From the NCBI GenBank assembly GCA_905181815.1, contig CAJIZA010000004.1, positions 62,001 to 126,000 on the forward strand: a DNA stretch of 64,000 bases, read 5' to 3'. Source of the stretch: an uncultured Planktomarina sp. (lineage in GTDB: Bacteria > Pseudomonadota > Alphaproteobacteria > Rhodobacterales > Rhodobacteraceae). Each line of letters begins with the position of its first letter. Within the stretch, counting starts at the first letter, position 1. The notes under the pieces were generated by a model. It was not told the DNA's origin. It did no database searches and saw nothing but the letters and a program-made list of their open reading frames with translations. Below, piece by piece: positions 34,951 to 44,681 of the stretch. The translations under genes and the position numbers were made by a program.

Positions 34951-36651
34951 TTACGCGGCAAAATCATCAAGCTCAAGCGCATAAAGATCTGCAGCTCCCG
35001 CCTGCGCCTGGGTACACAGAGAGGCAGTCTCTGGCAAAAGGCTGTTAATATAGACCCGCGCCAAACGCTGGCGCTTGGATTGGCCCGACATAGACGCCAC
35101 CAGATGAAAATACCCGCCCAACACCCGGGCAAAGGCTTTTTGATAGGCTACGGAGCCCGCAAACCGCTCATTGAGCTCCTGAGACACCACCCATTCGGTG
35201 GTTGCGCGTAGTTGCTTAATAGCAGCCAAAACCGCTTTGGCCAAATCACTGTTTGAGGCGGAGGCAAGCGCGGCCATATCATCCATCAAAGCAAAGGCGG
35301 CAGCCCCTCCATCCATCATCTTGCGCGCCACAAGATCCATAGATTGAATTCCATTGGTGCCTTCATAAATCGGGGTGATCCGTGCGTCGCGCAGATATTG
35401 CGCCGCTGCGGTTTCCTCGACAAAACCCATGCCGCCATGAATTTGCACTCCAAGATCGGCCACGGCAACCCCGGTGTCACTGCCAAAGGATTTGGCAATG
35501 GGGGTCAAAAGCGCCGCCCGTGCCTGCCAATCGGCATCGCCTGTGGCTTTGGCCATATCAATAGCAATAGCACAGGCCACTCCAATGGAGCGTGCCGCAA
35601 AAATATCGGCTTTCATCTGCGCCAACATCCGCCGCACATCGGCGTGATCAATAATTGTTCCGGTGCCATCGGCAATGGGCGAGCGCCCCTGTTTGCGGTC
35701 CATCGCATAAACCAGCGCGTGTTGGTAGGCGCCCTCAGCCACCCCAACGCCCTGCATTCCCACAGCCAGGCGGGCATTGTTCATCATGGTGAACATGCAG
35801 GCCATGCCGTTATTTTCTTCGCCCACAAGCCAACCAGTTGCGCCTGAAAACTCCATGACAGCGGTCGGACTGCCATGAATGCCCAGCTTATGCTCCAAGC
35901 TGACACAGCGCAAATCATTGCGCACCCCGAGACTGCCATCGGAATTGGGGATAAATTTTGGCACCAAAAAGAGGCTGATCCCCTTGGGACCGGGCTTGGC
36001 ACCCGGAAGCCGGGCCAAAACCAGATGGCAGATATTTTCAGCCACATCATGTTCACCCCAGGTGATAAAGATTTTCTGGCCGGCGATTTTATAGCTGCCA
36101 TCAGCTTGCGGCTCGGCCTTACAGCTCAATGCGCCAACATCAGAGCCGGCATGGGGCTCTGTCAGGTTCATCGTGCCGGTCCATTCCCCAGAAATCAGCT
36201 TTGGCAAATACAGCGCTTGCAAATCGGCATTGGCGTGATGTTCCAGCGCCTCAATCTGACCCTGCGACAAAAGCGGGCAGAGATTGAGAGAGATACAGGC
36301 TCCGCACATCATATCATGCATCGCCGTATTCAAAGCCATCGGCAGGCCCATGCCGCCATGCTCTGGCGTGGCGGAAATGCCCACCCAACCACTTTCAGCT
36401 ATAGCCGCATAACCATCGGCAAAGCCCGGCGGCGTGCGCACAACACCGTTTTCCAATTTAGCAGGGTGCAAATCACCAGGCCGTTGCAGCGGGGCCATAA
36501 CCGTATCGCACATCTTGCCGCATTCGCTTAAAACCGCATCCGTCAAATCCTGCGTCGCTTCAGAAAAACATTCATTGGCTACCACCGGCGCCAAGGGCAC
36601 CACTTGGTCGAAAATGAACTGATATTCGCTGACAGGGGCTTGATAGGGCAT
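34951..36651 (-). CDS. dmdC: 3-methylmercaptopropionyl-CoA dehydrogenase-like acyl-CoA dehydrogenase
   Basis: This 566-residue acyl-CoA dehydrogenase has the long C-terminal domain typical of DmdC. It starts MPYQAPVSEYQFIFD and has APLQRPGDLHPA, MNLTEPHAGSDVG and the catalytic glutamate in YEGTNGIQ. DmdC oxidises 3-methylmercaptopropionyl-CoA to methylthioacryloyl-CoA in the DMSP demethylation pathway of Roseobacters. Paralogues act on other acyl-CoAs, so the exact substrate is inferred. ATG 36651 has GGAG about 7 nt upstream; a TTG four codons earlier is less likely. Electrons would go through ETF to the ETF-QO encoded in this window. Confidence 0.82.
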   Translation of the reverse strand: MPYQAPVSEYQFIFDQVVPLAPVVANECFSEATQDLTDAVLSECGKMCDTVMAPLQRPGDLHPAKLENGVVRTPPGFADGYAAIAESGWVGISATPEHGGMGLPMALNTAMHDMMCGACISLNLCPLLSQGQIEALEHHANADLQALYLPKLISGEWTGTMNLTEPHAGSDVGALSCKAEPQADGSYKIAGQKIFITWGEHDVAENICHLVLARLPGAKPGPKGISLFLVPKFIPNSDGSLGVRNDLRCVSLEHKLGIHGSPTAVMEFSGATGWLVGEENNGMACMFTMMNNARLAVGMQGVGVAEGAYQHALVYAMDRKQGRSPIADGTGTIIDHADVRRMLAQMKADIFAARSIGVACAIAIDMAKATGDADWQARAALLTPIAKSFGSDTGVAVADLGVQIHGGMGFVEETAAAQYLRDARITPIYEGTNGIQSMDLVARKMMDGGAAAFALMDDMAALASASNSDLAKAVLAAIKQLRATTEWVVSQELNERFAGSVAYQKAFARVLGGYFHLVASMSGQSKRQRLARVYINSLLPETASLCTQAQAGAADLYALELDDFAA

Positions 36652-36739
36652 GAGGAACTCCAAGGATGGCGGTAATCGATTAAAAGCGTCTTACCCAAGC
36701 TGCTGGCACAAGGAAATAGCTATCGCCCAAAACGCGGCG

Positions 36740-37309
36740 TCAGGCCCGGCCCGATTGCCCCGACAATACGGTTGGATCGACCCCGATTGAGGCGAGCGCT
36801 GCCGCCCATTTGGCACCATTGTCTGGACTGAAAACCAAGTCAGACTCTGCATCGCAAATCAACCAGCCATTGGCCCGAATTTCTGCCTCCAGTTGCCCCG
36901 CCGCCCAACCCGCATAGCCCAGCGCCAACAAACTGGCCCTTGGTCCCAAGCCCTGCGACAGATCTTTGATCGCATCCACCGTGGCCGTCACCGCAAAGCG
37001 TTCGTCAATCCGCAACGTGTCAGGATCGCCAACATAGTCTGCGGAATGCAGTAAAAAACCACGCGAGGGTTCGACCGGGCCACCAAAATGCACAGCAACC
37101 TCTGGGGTAAAAGCGCCGATGGGGATATCGAGATGCCCAAGAAGCGCTTTAAGATCCAAGGCCGCATTGGCCTTATTCACAATGAGCCCCATCGCGCCAT
37201 CCTCGGAATGGGCGCTGATATAGACGACAGAATGCTCAAATCGCGGATCTCCCATGCCCGGCATGGCCACCAAGAGTTTTCCAGCAAGAGTCGTCTGCGC
37301 GTCATTCAT
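36740..37309 (-). CDS. YqgE/AlgH family protein (UPF0301)
   Basis: This protein of 189 residues from ATG 37309 (a GTG at 37354 would give 204) has the family core GKLLVAMPGMGDPRFEHSV, GAMGLIVNKA, FGGPVEPSRGF and LGYAGWAAGQLEAEI. The family start (about 185-190 residues) favours 37309. Neither start has a convincing ribosome-binding site, although CGGAG overlaps the GTG. Function is not established; homologues are called AlgH regulators. It stands alone. Confidence 0.88.
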   Translation of the reverse strand: MNDAQTTLAGKLLVAMPGMGDPRFEHSVVYISAHSEDGAMGLIVNKANAALDLKALLGHLDIPIGAFTPEVAVHFGGPVEPSRGFLLHSADYVGDPDTLRIDERFAVTATVDAIKDLSQGLGPRASLLALGYAGWAAGQLEAEIRANGWLICDAESDLVFSPDNGAKWAAALASIGVDPTVLSGQSGRA

Positions 37310-37487
37310 ATCAGGAACATGAATAGGAAAGTGCAAAACAACAAGTGCTGTCACTCCGATTTTTCCACTTCACGGCTGCGTGCGCCAAATTGTACCACCA
37401 GCCAGCCAGCGTGACCACTTGCGAAGATGGGCTTGCTCAATAAAAAGTGAGTTCGTATTTCAGTGCAAAGGCGTTAGAAGGATCCTC

Positions 37488-38282
37488 ATGAAACACGCTG
37501 TACACCGCATCACCACATTCGTCCTCTGCGCTTTTTGCCTTGCCGCGCCAACCCTGGCACAGGATCTGGACGATATTTTGCAGGCCAAATTGCGGCCAGG
37601 ATGGCGTATGGAGGATGGCATCCATATGGCGGCTCTTCAGCTGGATATGGCGCCAGGGTGGAAAACCTATTGGCGCCAGCCAGGCGACAGTGGAATCCCG
37701 CCGCACTTTGATTTTTCTCAATCTGAGGGCCTATTGGCATTCGAGGTTTTTTATCCTACTCCAGAAATTTCCTGGCTGGGGAGTAACCGCAGCATCGGAT
37801 ATGAAACTCAGGTCATTTTTCCGTTGCAACTATCCGTGGGCGACGCCGCCGAAATGACCTTGATCGGGCGTATAGAGATCGGTGTGTGCCGTGAGCTATG
37901 CATCCCTGTTACGCTTGATCTTTCCGCGCAATTGTCCTCACAGGCGCCTGTTGACCTTCTGATTGAAACCGCGCGAGCCACTGTGCCAAAATTCGGCGCA
38001 GATCAGATCACCTGCGCTTTTTCGGCGGCAGAAGATGGCATGGAGCTAAAGATTGTTTTTCCATCTCCCGGACGCGCCTTTGACAATGCGGCAATCGAAC
38101 TGGACAACCAGCGTCTCTGGGTCAACACACCGAAGCTTGAGCCGCAGGATGGGCGGTTGGTTGTCACCGCTCAGATCATGACCCCCACGGGTCAGCCAAT
38201 GGCCATCGGGCGCGACGGGGTGACAACCACCCTATTTGCGCCCGATGGAGCGATCGAATATCGCGGCTGCTTGGGCGCCTAG
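37488..38282 (+). CDS. Exported DsbD N-terminal-domain-like protein
   Basis: This 264-residue protein has a signal peptide (about 1-24, ending TLAQ). Its single domain resembles the immunoglobulin-like N-terminal domain of DsbD: GWKTYWRQPGDSGIPP, then GVCRELCIPV with a CxxxC pair near 128-132. DsbD domain alpha passes electrons from the membrane to periplasmic thiol proteins. No membrane DsbD/CcdA part is encoded here, so the partner is unknown. AAGGA lies 5 nt before the ATG at 37488. It converges with the RND permease gene, and the two stop codons share the CTAG tetranucleotide. Confidence 0.82.
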   Translation: MKHAVHRITTFVLCAFCLAAPTLAQDLDDILQAKLRPGWRMEDGIHMAALQLDMAPGWKTYWRQPGDSGIPPHFDFSQSEGLLAFEVFYPTPEISWLGSNRSIGYETQVIFPLQLSVGDAAEMTLIGRIEIGVCRELCIPVTLDLSAQLSSQAPVDLLIETARATVPKFGADQITCAFSAAEDGMELKIVFPSPGRAFDNAAIELDNQRLWVNTPKLEPQDGRLVVTAQIMTPTGQPMAIGRDGVTTTLFAPDGAIEYRGCLGA

Positions 38283-41200
38283 CGCCGCAAATGCCGCGCA
38301 AAGATCAAGGCTGACACTGCGTAAAGCAGCAACACAACGAGCGCTGACCCGCTCAAAAACAAGACAAGCCCAAATGGCAGAGGCGACAGATAGACCGCCA
38401 GTGGCAACCCCATCCAAAAATGCGGCACCCCTCCGCTAACGATCACTGCTCCAAGGGTCGCGGCAAAAAGAGCAGCCAGGCTGATCAGCGCTGCAACAAC
38501 AGGCAGCCGCGGTCCGCGGCCGCGCCATATGCCGCGCAGGGCACGTTTAACGCTCGCCACTTGTGCGCCTACATCCGCTTGCATCGCCAGTAAGGCTGGC
38601 ACAACGATCAGTACTAAGATGACCCCAAACCCAAGCCCATAGACTAAGGTTATCACTGTTGGCTTGAGAAACTGCGCTTGTGAAGAGGTTTCATAAAGCA
38701 ACGGGGATAGGCCTAGAACCGTGGTTAATGTCGTCAGCAACACTGGCCTCAGCCGATCTGTCACCCCATCGACAATCGCTGGAAATAGGCCCCGTTCCTT
38801 AGAATACTCATCAATTGTAGTCACCAAGACAATGGAGTCGTTGATAATAATCCCCACCATGCCAATCAACCCAATCACAGAAAACAGCGAAAGCGGGATG
38901 TCATACCACCAATGGCCATAAATCGTCCCAATCAACCCGAAAGGAATAATGGCCATCACCACCAAGGGGCGTGTCCAGCTGGAGAAGATCCAAGCCAGTG
39001 TCATGAAGATCCCGGCCAAGGTTAAAACCAAACCCCGTGTGGCGTCATTGCGGAAATCATCTTCCTGTTCCGCCAATCCAGCCAGGGTAAAGGCAACTTG
39101 AGTTTCCTCAGCGATTTTTGGCAAAATTGTCTCTTCCAATTCCGCCACAATCGCCTGCGCGCGAGCAGGGTCATCTTCAGAAATATCACCCGTAACAGAA
39201 ATTACCTGGATGCCATTCTCACGCCGAACCGTTGAAAAACCGGTGCGCTGCTGCACGGTGACAATATCTGCCAACGGCACGTATCCCCCGTCCGGTGTAC
39301 GGATCAGCATGCGATCGGTGAAATCAGCCGTTAACTCACCAGCCGGCAATTCCACACGGATCGTAGCAGAGCGCGGCCCGTCGGGAAAGCTTGCCGCCTC
39401 AACACCGTTTAGACGATTGCGCAACACCCTGCCCAACGTGTCGATGGTGAGTCCCAAAGATTGCCCCTGCGGGGTCAACTCCAGCACCAATTCTTCTTTG
39501 TCGTAGGAGAGCGTGTCCTCAACAGCTGACAATTCTGGATATCGAGCCAATGCGGTTTGCAAGGCCTCAGAGGCAGCTTTGAGTCTGCGCGCGTCGGCAC
39601 CGGAAAATTGCACATCCAGCGCATCGCCGCCCGGACCGGACCGCCAACCGCGAAAGCTAATAGTCTCCACCCGTGGATGTCGGATCACCGCGTCTTGCAA
39701 ATCCGCAACAAAGGCAAAGGACGAATAGGGACGCAAATCCGCATCAATCAACTCGACGGCAATAGAGCCCAATTGATCGGCATCTTTGGTTTCCGCGCCT
39801 GCTAGGCCGCGGCCCGTATTGCCACCAATTTCGGCCATAGAGAAATCCACTGGATTAAGGCCATATCTCTCTTCATATTGTGCGCCAACGGCTTCTACAG
39901 CCTTTTGAAACGCGCGCATTTGCTCGAGGGAATCTTCTCGCGTTGCCCCCGGCGCCATAGCGAAATTGCCTGTCACGGAGCCGCGCTCAGGAGCGTTGAA
40001 AAACCGCCATTGGACATCTCCATTGATGAACAGCACCGCTTGACTGGCCAAGGCCACCACTAAAGCGGCAAACACCGGATATCGCGCCCAAATGACAAAC
40101 CGGATGAACGGGCGGAACAGATAAAACTTGAATTTATCAAGCAGGTAATTCATGAAATGTGACGGCATATCATACCAACGGATTTGAGAGCTGATGGATA
40201 TCGAATGCGCCATGTGATGGGGCAAAACCAAAAAGCATTCGGCCAGCGACGCAATCAAAACTACGATTACGGTAAAGGGAATATCGGCAATCAAATCGCC
40301 AAACCGCCCACCAATCGCGACCAAACCAAAAAAAGCGATGACAGTCGTCAGCGTCGCCGAAAATACTGGGGTGAACATGCGCTTGGCTGCATTTTCTGCG
40401 GCCACAACGGGACTTTCCCCCAAAACACGAGCGCGAAAATCTGCGTGTTCCCCCACAACGATTGCATCATCAACCACAATCCCGAGGGTAATGATTAACG
40501 CAAAGAGCGAGATCATATTGATCGTCAGCCCTGACAAATACATCAGCGCCAAAGCCGCCGCCATAGCCGCCGGAATTCCCGCGGCCACCCAAAAGGCTGT
40601 GCGCACATTTAAGAACAAAAATAACAGCAAAAGCACAAGCCCTAGGCCCTGCAGACCGTTTTCCAGCAGCATGGCCAGCCGCGCAGAAATCGCTTCTGAT
40701 CGGGTGCGTATTAATTCGATATTTACATCAGGGGGCAAGGACTCCATCATGGCCGCAGCGGTGGTTTGCACCTGCTCTTGGATTTCAATCGCATCGCCCT
40801 GATCAGAGCGGTCAATGCGGATAGAAATAGCCGAAGCATCGCCAACGAAATAGGCGCGATCTCGATCAACCCCCTCTTCCATCACCCGCGCCACATCGCC
40901 CACGGTAAGCGACGAGCCATCGGCATTGGAGCGCAAAACAATCTGCCTTATGTCCCGGGCGTTGCGTTTGGCGATCCCTGTGCGAATACGAGCACTGCCG
41001 GCAACATCGCCAGCGGGATCTGCCTCAGCTTCCTCAGCGATTGCACTGGCGATCTGCGCCATGCTCACGTCATGACGAATAAGCGACAAGCTGTCGGCTT
41101 CTACAATCGTTGAGTTCGCAGCCACGCCGCGAATAGTGGTGCGGGTCACGCCTGCGGTGAACAGCCGGACCACGAACTCATCGGCAAATAGAGCCAATTG

Positions 41201-41671
41201 CGCCACCCCAACCGGACCGGAGATCACCACATCTGTGACCCGGTCACGCCACACCCCACGGGTGACTTTTGGATCATCGGCATCATCGGGGAACTGGCTG
41301 GCGACGGAATCTACAGCGATTTGCGCATCATCGGTGCCGCGGGCCATATCCCAGCCGGGCTCAAATTCCATGGTAATCCGCGCTGAGCCTTCCGACGAGG
41401 TGGCAGAGGTGCTGTTCACCCCTTCAATGCCAAGCAAGGCCGGTTCAACCACTTGCACAATCGCCCGGTCGACATCCTCAGGTCCAGCTCCATCCCACCG
41501 CACACTTACAGTGACGCGATCAATAATCACATCGGGAAAAAATTGCGCCCGCATTTGAGGAAATGAAACAGCTCCGGCGACCAGCATGATAAGCAAAAGA
41601 AGGTTCGCTGCGGTGCGATGTCGGGTCATGTAAGATAAAATCCCGCCTGTGGCGGTGCGTATCACGGACAT
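38279..41671 (-). CDS. RND efflux transporter permease
   Basis: This 1130-residue inner-membrane pump has twelve expected helices in the RND pattern: one near the N-terminus, six after a large periplasmic loop from about residue 340, and the same layout in the second half. Proton-relay and signature blocks include LFALIITLGIVVDDAIVVGEHAD and LIGMVGIIINDSIVLVTTIDEY. It belongs to the AcrB/MexF-like HAE group. Substrate is unknown. It follows its adaptor gene by 3 bp, and no outer-membrane channel is encoded next to it. Confidence 0.94.
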   Translation of the reverse strand: MSVIRTATGGILSYMTRHRTAANLLLLIMLVAGAVSFPQMRAQFFPDVIIDRVTVSVRWDGAGPEDVDRAIVQVVEPALLGIEGVNSTSATSSEGSARITMEFEPGWDMARGTDDAQIAVDSVASQFPDDADDPKVTRGVWRDRVTDVVISGPVGVAQLALFADEFVVRLFTAGVTRTTIRGVAANSTIVEADSLSLIRHDVSMAQIASAIAEEAEADPAGDVAGSARIRTGIAKRNARDIRQIVLRSNADGSSLTVGDVARVMEEGVDRDRAYFVGDASAISIRIDRSDQGDAIEIQEQVQTTAAAMMESLPPDVNIELIRTRSEAISARLAMLLENGLQGLGLVLLLLFLFLNVRTAFWVAAGIPAAMAAALALMYLSGLTINMISLFALIITLGIVVDDAIVVGEHADFRARVLGESPVVAAENAAKRMFTPVFSATLTTVIAFFGLVAIGGRFGDLIADIPFTVIVVLIASLAECFLVLPHHMAHSISISSQIRWYDMPSHFMNYLLDKFKFYLFRPFIRFVIWARYPVFAALVVALASQAVLFINGDVQWRFFNAPERGSVTGNFAMAPGATREDSLEQMRAFQKAVEAVGAQYEERYGLNPVDFSMAEIGGNTGRGLAGAETKDADQLGSIAVELIDADLRPYSSFAFVADLQDAVIRHPRVETISFRGWRSGPGGDALDVQFSGADARRLKAASEALQTALARYPELSAVEDTLSYDKEELVLELTPQGQSLGLTIDTLGRVLRNRLNGVEAASFPDGPRSATIRVELPAGELTADFTDRMLIRTPDGGYVPLADIVTVQQRTGFSTVRRENGIQVISVTGDISEDDPARAQAIVAELEETILPKIAEETQVAFTLAGLAEQEDDFRNDATRGLVLTLAGIFMTLAWIFSSWTRPLVVMAIIPFGLIGTIYGHWWYDIPLSLFSVIGLIGMVGIIINDSIVLVTTIDEYSKERGLFPAIVDGVTDRLRPVLLTTLTTVLGLSPLLYETSSQAQFLKPTVITLVYGLGFGVILVLIVVPALLAMQADVGAQVASVKRALRGIWRGRGPRLPVVAALISLAALFAATLGAVIVSGGVPHFWMGLPLAVYLSPLPFGLVLFLSGSALVVLLLYAVSALIFARHLRR

Positions 41672-41674
41672 CCC

Positions 41675-43132
41675 TTATCCCCCCATCCGGCCTTCCAGCC
41701 GCTCAACCAGTTCTTTGCGCACTTCAGGTTCTTGCAACTGCGCCAAGACCCGCTCCTTGGCCTGTTTGGGCATGCGTTTGTTAGCCTCGACAAAGGCAAT
41801 CAACTTGGCTCGCCGCTCTGGGTCAAGCGCGATGGTCTCTGGCGCAGCCTGTGGCGCATCTCCGTCAGCGCTCAACACACGCACCTTGATGCCCGTACCC
41901 AGCAAAGGTGATCGTTCCGCCACGATCTGCGCCCCGCTTAGCTCACGCGAGCGCACCAGAACATCATCGCCCTGACGGCGTACGAGGGCGACATCAGCCT
42001 CCAATAAACGCTCATCTTCGCCCACAACCAAAACCTTGTTATTCCCGCTCACAGCCGTAGCCGGCAGGCGGGCAACCCAATTCAAGGCTGGCTCCGTGAT
42101 GTTTACCGTCACAAAATCACCAGGCCGCAGACCCTTGGAGGTCGCGAGACTGGCAAAGAGCAACCGCCCGGTCAAACCTTCGCCCACGACAGCAGCTTCT
42201 CGGGTAATCTGGCCGTTTGAGGTCATCTCCGCGCCGAGCAGATCAAGCGTCACAGAGACCTCAGCCGCCCGCAACTTGCCCGCGTCATCGAGCAAACGCC
42301 GATGCTGGGAGGTGCTCACCCGAAAGGCCACTTCCAGAGCCAAAGGATCCACTAATTGACCAATTTTTTCATTGTTGGTCACGGTTCCACCTTGCAGAAC
42401 AGTGACATTGGCCAACAGCCCGGAAAAGGCCGCACGTACAACGGTGTCACGCAGATTGCGCTCCGCTTCAGCCAGAGAAATGTCCACCCGCATGACCCGC
42501 GCATGCCCTTGATCCAAACGCGCCTCAGCGGCCTGCAAAGCTTGGCGCCGAGCCAGAACTGATTGCCGCGCCGTAGAAGCGGCCAGTTCCGCAGCCTCCA
42601 CAGAGGCAGCGGTGCCGACCCCACGTGTCACGAGATCTTTTTGCCGGGCCAATGCTTTTTGACGCAGGGAGGCTTGCTCTTGCGCGGCGCTGATCTCATC
42701 CTTGGCCAAGTCCAGCGCCCTTATCGCCTCTCGCAAATCCGCTTCGGCATCCGCCATATCAGCCTGTACCAAGGCCAAGGCGGTTTGTGCATTTGACGGA
42801 TCAATTCTCAGAAGTACATCGCCCTCCAAAACAGAACCGCCATTTTGAAAATTGGGGTGCAACTCATTGACCGTACCGCCAATCGCCGGTCGAATATCAA
42901 GGCTACGCTGGCTTTGCACCTCGCCAAAGACCTGTAGTACTGGAATATGCTGGCCCGGTTCAAAGGGCACGGCATTCACCGCAAAAATACGCTCGCGACC
43001 ACCACCACCGCGCCGCTGATCGTCACCTTTGTTCTCAATCGCGCCCCGGACCATCATGATGGCATAGGCAAATAGCGCCAAAGTCGCCGCCAGTAAGAAT
43101 AACCCCATTAAACTTTTGCGCAGAAACCGCAT
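41675..43132 (-). CDS. RND efflux periplasmic adaptor (membrane fusion protein)
   Basis: This 485-residue HlyD-type adaptor has an N-terminal membrane anchor (about 8-28), a lipoyl half-motif (GGTVNELHPNFQNGGSV), an alpha-helical hairpin (about 120-220) and a second lipoyl half (VRAAFSGLLANVTVLQGGTV). It connects the RND pump to an outer-membrane channel. AAAGGG precedes the ATG. The C-terminus has an unusual helical, charged tail (DPERRAKLIAFVEANK). It is the first gene of the two-gene unit. Confidence 0.92.
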   Translation of the reverse strand: MRFLRKSLMGLFLLAATLALFAYAIMMVRGAIENKGDDQRRGGGGRERIFAVNAVPFEPGQHIPVLQVFGEVQSQRSLDIRPAIGGTVNELHPNFQNGGSVLEGDVLLRIDPSNAQTALALVQADMADAEADLREAIRALDLAKDEISAAQEQASLRQKALARQKDLVTRGVGTAASVEAAELAASTARQSVLARRQALQAAEARLDQGHARVMRVDISLAEAERNLRDTVVRAAFSGLLANVTVLQGGTVTNNEKIGQLVDPLALEVAFRVSTSQHRRLLDDAGKLRAAEVSVTLDLLGAEMTSNGQITREAAVVGEGLTGRLLFASLATSKGLRPGDFVTVNITEPALNWVARLPATAVSGNNKVLVVGEDERLLEADVALVRRQGDDVLVRSRELSGAQIVAERSPLLGTGIKVRVLSADGDAPQAAPETIALDPERRAKLIAFVEANKRMPKQAKERVLAQLQEPEVRKELVERLEGRMGG

Positions 43133-43209
43133 CCGACAGCCCTTTCAATCATGATCATAGTCGTTCTAGTGCAAAACTTCTCCGCGTCACGAAGATTCGG
43201 CAGTGCGGC

Positions 43210-43752
43210 CTATTTTCTTTGAAGGTGCTCATCAAGCCGCGGCATTATTTCGACAAAATTGCAGGGTTTATGTCTTATATCCAACTGCTTGACGAGTATT
43301 TCGTCCCAAGCATCTTTGCAGGCGCCCGGACTGCCCGGCAGTGCAAACATATAGGTGCCATTGGCCACACCGCCCGTTGCTCGGCTCTGAACCGCTGATG
43401 TGCCAATTTTTTGCATGGAAACAAAGGTGAAGACGGTTGAAAACGCGTCAATCTCTTTTTCATAGACATCCCGATGCGCCTCAACGCTCACATCGCGGCC
43501 AGTAAGCCCAGTACCACCCGTGCTCAAAACCACATCAATTGACGGATCGCGTGACCATTGGCGCAGTTTTTTGGCAATCACCTCCCGATCATCGGGTAGA
43601 ATGTCGCGGTCAGCCAGAATGTGCCCAGCCGCTTGCAAGCGCGCCACCAGCGTATCGCCAGATTTATCATCGCTTAAACTGCGGCTGTCGGACGCAGTTA
43701 AAACGGCGATACGCACCGCGACAAACTCAGTTTTTATTGGTGCGTTGGTCAT
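43210..43752 (-). CDS. moaB: Molybdenum cofactor biosynthesis protein MoaB
   Basis: This 180-residue member of the MoaB/MogA family adenylates molybdopterin. VLTASDSRSLSDDKSGD, LSTGGTGLTGRDVSVEA and FALPGSPGACKDAW are the family blocks. It overlaps the uracil-DNA glycosylase stop by 4 bp (ATGA). It is one of three molybdenum-cofactor loci in the window. Confidence 0.93.
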   Translation of the reverse strand: MTNAPIKTEFVAVRIAVLTASDSRSLSDDKSGDTLVARLQAAGHILADRDILPDDREVIAKKLRQWSRDPSIDVVLSTGGTGLTGRDVSVEAHRDVYEKEIDAFSTVFTFVSMQKIGTSAVQSRATGGVANGTYMFALPGSPGACKDAWDEILVKQLDIRHKPCNFVEIMPRLDEHLQRK

Positions 43753-44522
43753 ATCTTTCCTCCTTCAGATTGCGCGTGAAGCCAAGCCTTGAGCATCAAT
43801 AAATCCTGCCACGCCTGTTTCTTCCGAGCAGGCTGGCGCAAAAGGACCTGCGGATGCACCATCGGCAAAACTGGTAGGGCAAAACCCTCTTGCCACGCTC
43901 CACGCAGCTTGTTCAGGCCGCGTTTGCCCAGCACCGCCTGACAACTGATGTTGCCGACACATATGACAACCTGTGGCGCGGCTAAGATGATATGACGGCG
44001 CGCGAAAGGCTGCATCATTGCGATTTCAGCCGAGCTGGCCTCACGGTCCTGCGGTGGGCGCCAAGGAATCACCGAGGCGGCATAAACCTCCTCGGCCCGG
44101 TTCAACCCAATAGCCACGAACATTTTGTCGAGCAATTGACCGGCGGGGCCCGCGAAAGGCAGACCTTGCAGATCCTCTGCCCGCCCCGGCGCATCCTCCA
44201 AAATCATCACGCGGGCTCCAGCCGCGCCCCCGCCAAACACCAAATTGCGGGCCCCGCGGCGTAAATCGCAATGGGAAAAATTTTGCAGCGCAAGTTTCAA
44301 CGCCGGCAAATCCCCCGCCGCAGCCGCAGCCACTTCGGCCACTGCAACAGGGTCCACAGCATGTGGCGCGCCCGCAGGCGTCGCCGCCACAGTGGACGGT
44401 TTGAGGTTTTGCGTCAGCACCTCATAACGGTCGATTGGCGCATCACACACCGCATCGCTCACTCCGAGCTCTGCCTGCCACTGCAAAGCGGCACGCGCCA
44501 TATGCCAATCTAATTGATCCAT
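43749..44522 (-). CDS. Uracil-DNA glycosylase (family 4-like)
   Basis: This 257-residue protein matches the alphaproteobacterial branch of family 4 uracil-DNA glycosylases: LQGLPFAGPAGQLLDKMF (118-135), VIPWRPPQDR (151-160) and MVHPQVLLRQPARK near the C-terminus. Motif 1 reads EDAPGRAED (109-117) where the family usually has GEAPG. The Fe-S cysteine of the KCRPP motif is a tryptophan here, as in alphaproteobacterial relatives I recall. It removes uracil from DNA. The N-terminal 75 residues are Ala/Pro-rich and variable. Confidence 0.8.
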   Translation of the reverse strand: MDQLDWHMARAALQWQAELGVSDAVCDAPIDRYEVLTQNLKPSTVAATPAGAPHAVDPVAVAEVAAAAAGDLPALKLALQNFSHCDLRRGARNLVFGGGAAGARVMILEDAPGRAEDLQGLPFAGPAGQLLDKMFVAIGLNRAEEVYAASVIPWRPPQDREASSAEIAMMQPFARRHIILAAPQVVICVGNISCQAVLGKRGLNKLRGAWQEGFALPVLPMVHPQVLLRQPARKKQAWQDLLMLKAWLHAQSEGGKI

Positions 44523-44681
44523 GACATTAAACTATGCCGTTCCATGAGGAAGGTAAATCACTCAATCAGAGACGCAGTCCAGCAAAAATAACTTGCTCCA
44601 GGTACAAACGATATTTCCTTGAGCCCTACCCTTGCCGTGGGCCGTCACTCTTTCTATAAAACGCCAACCGGAGAGGTCTAC

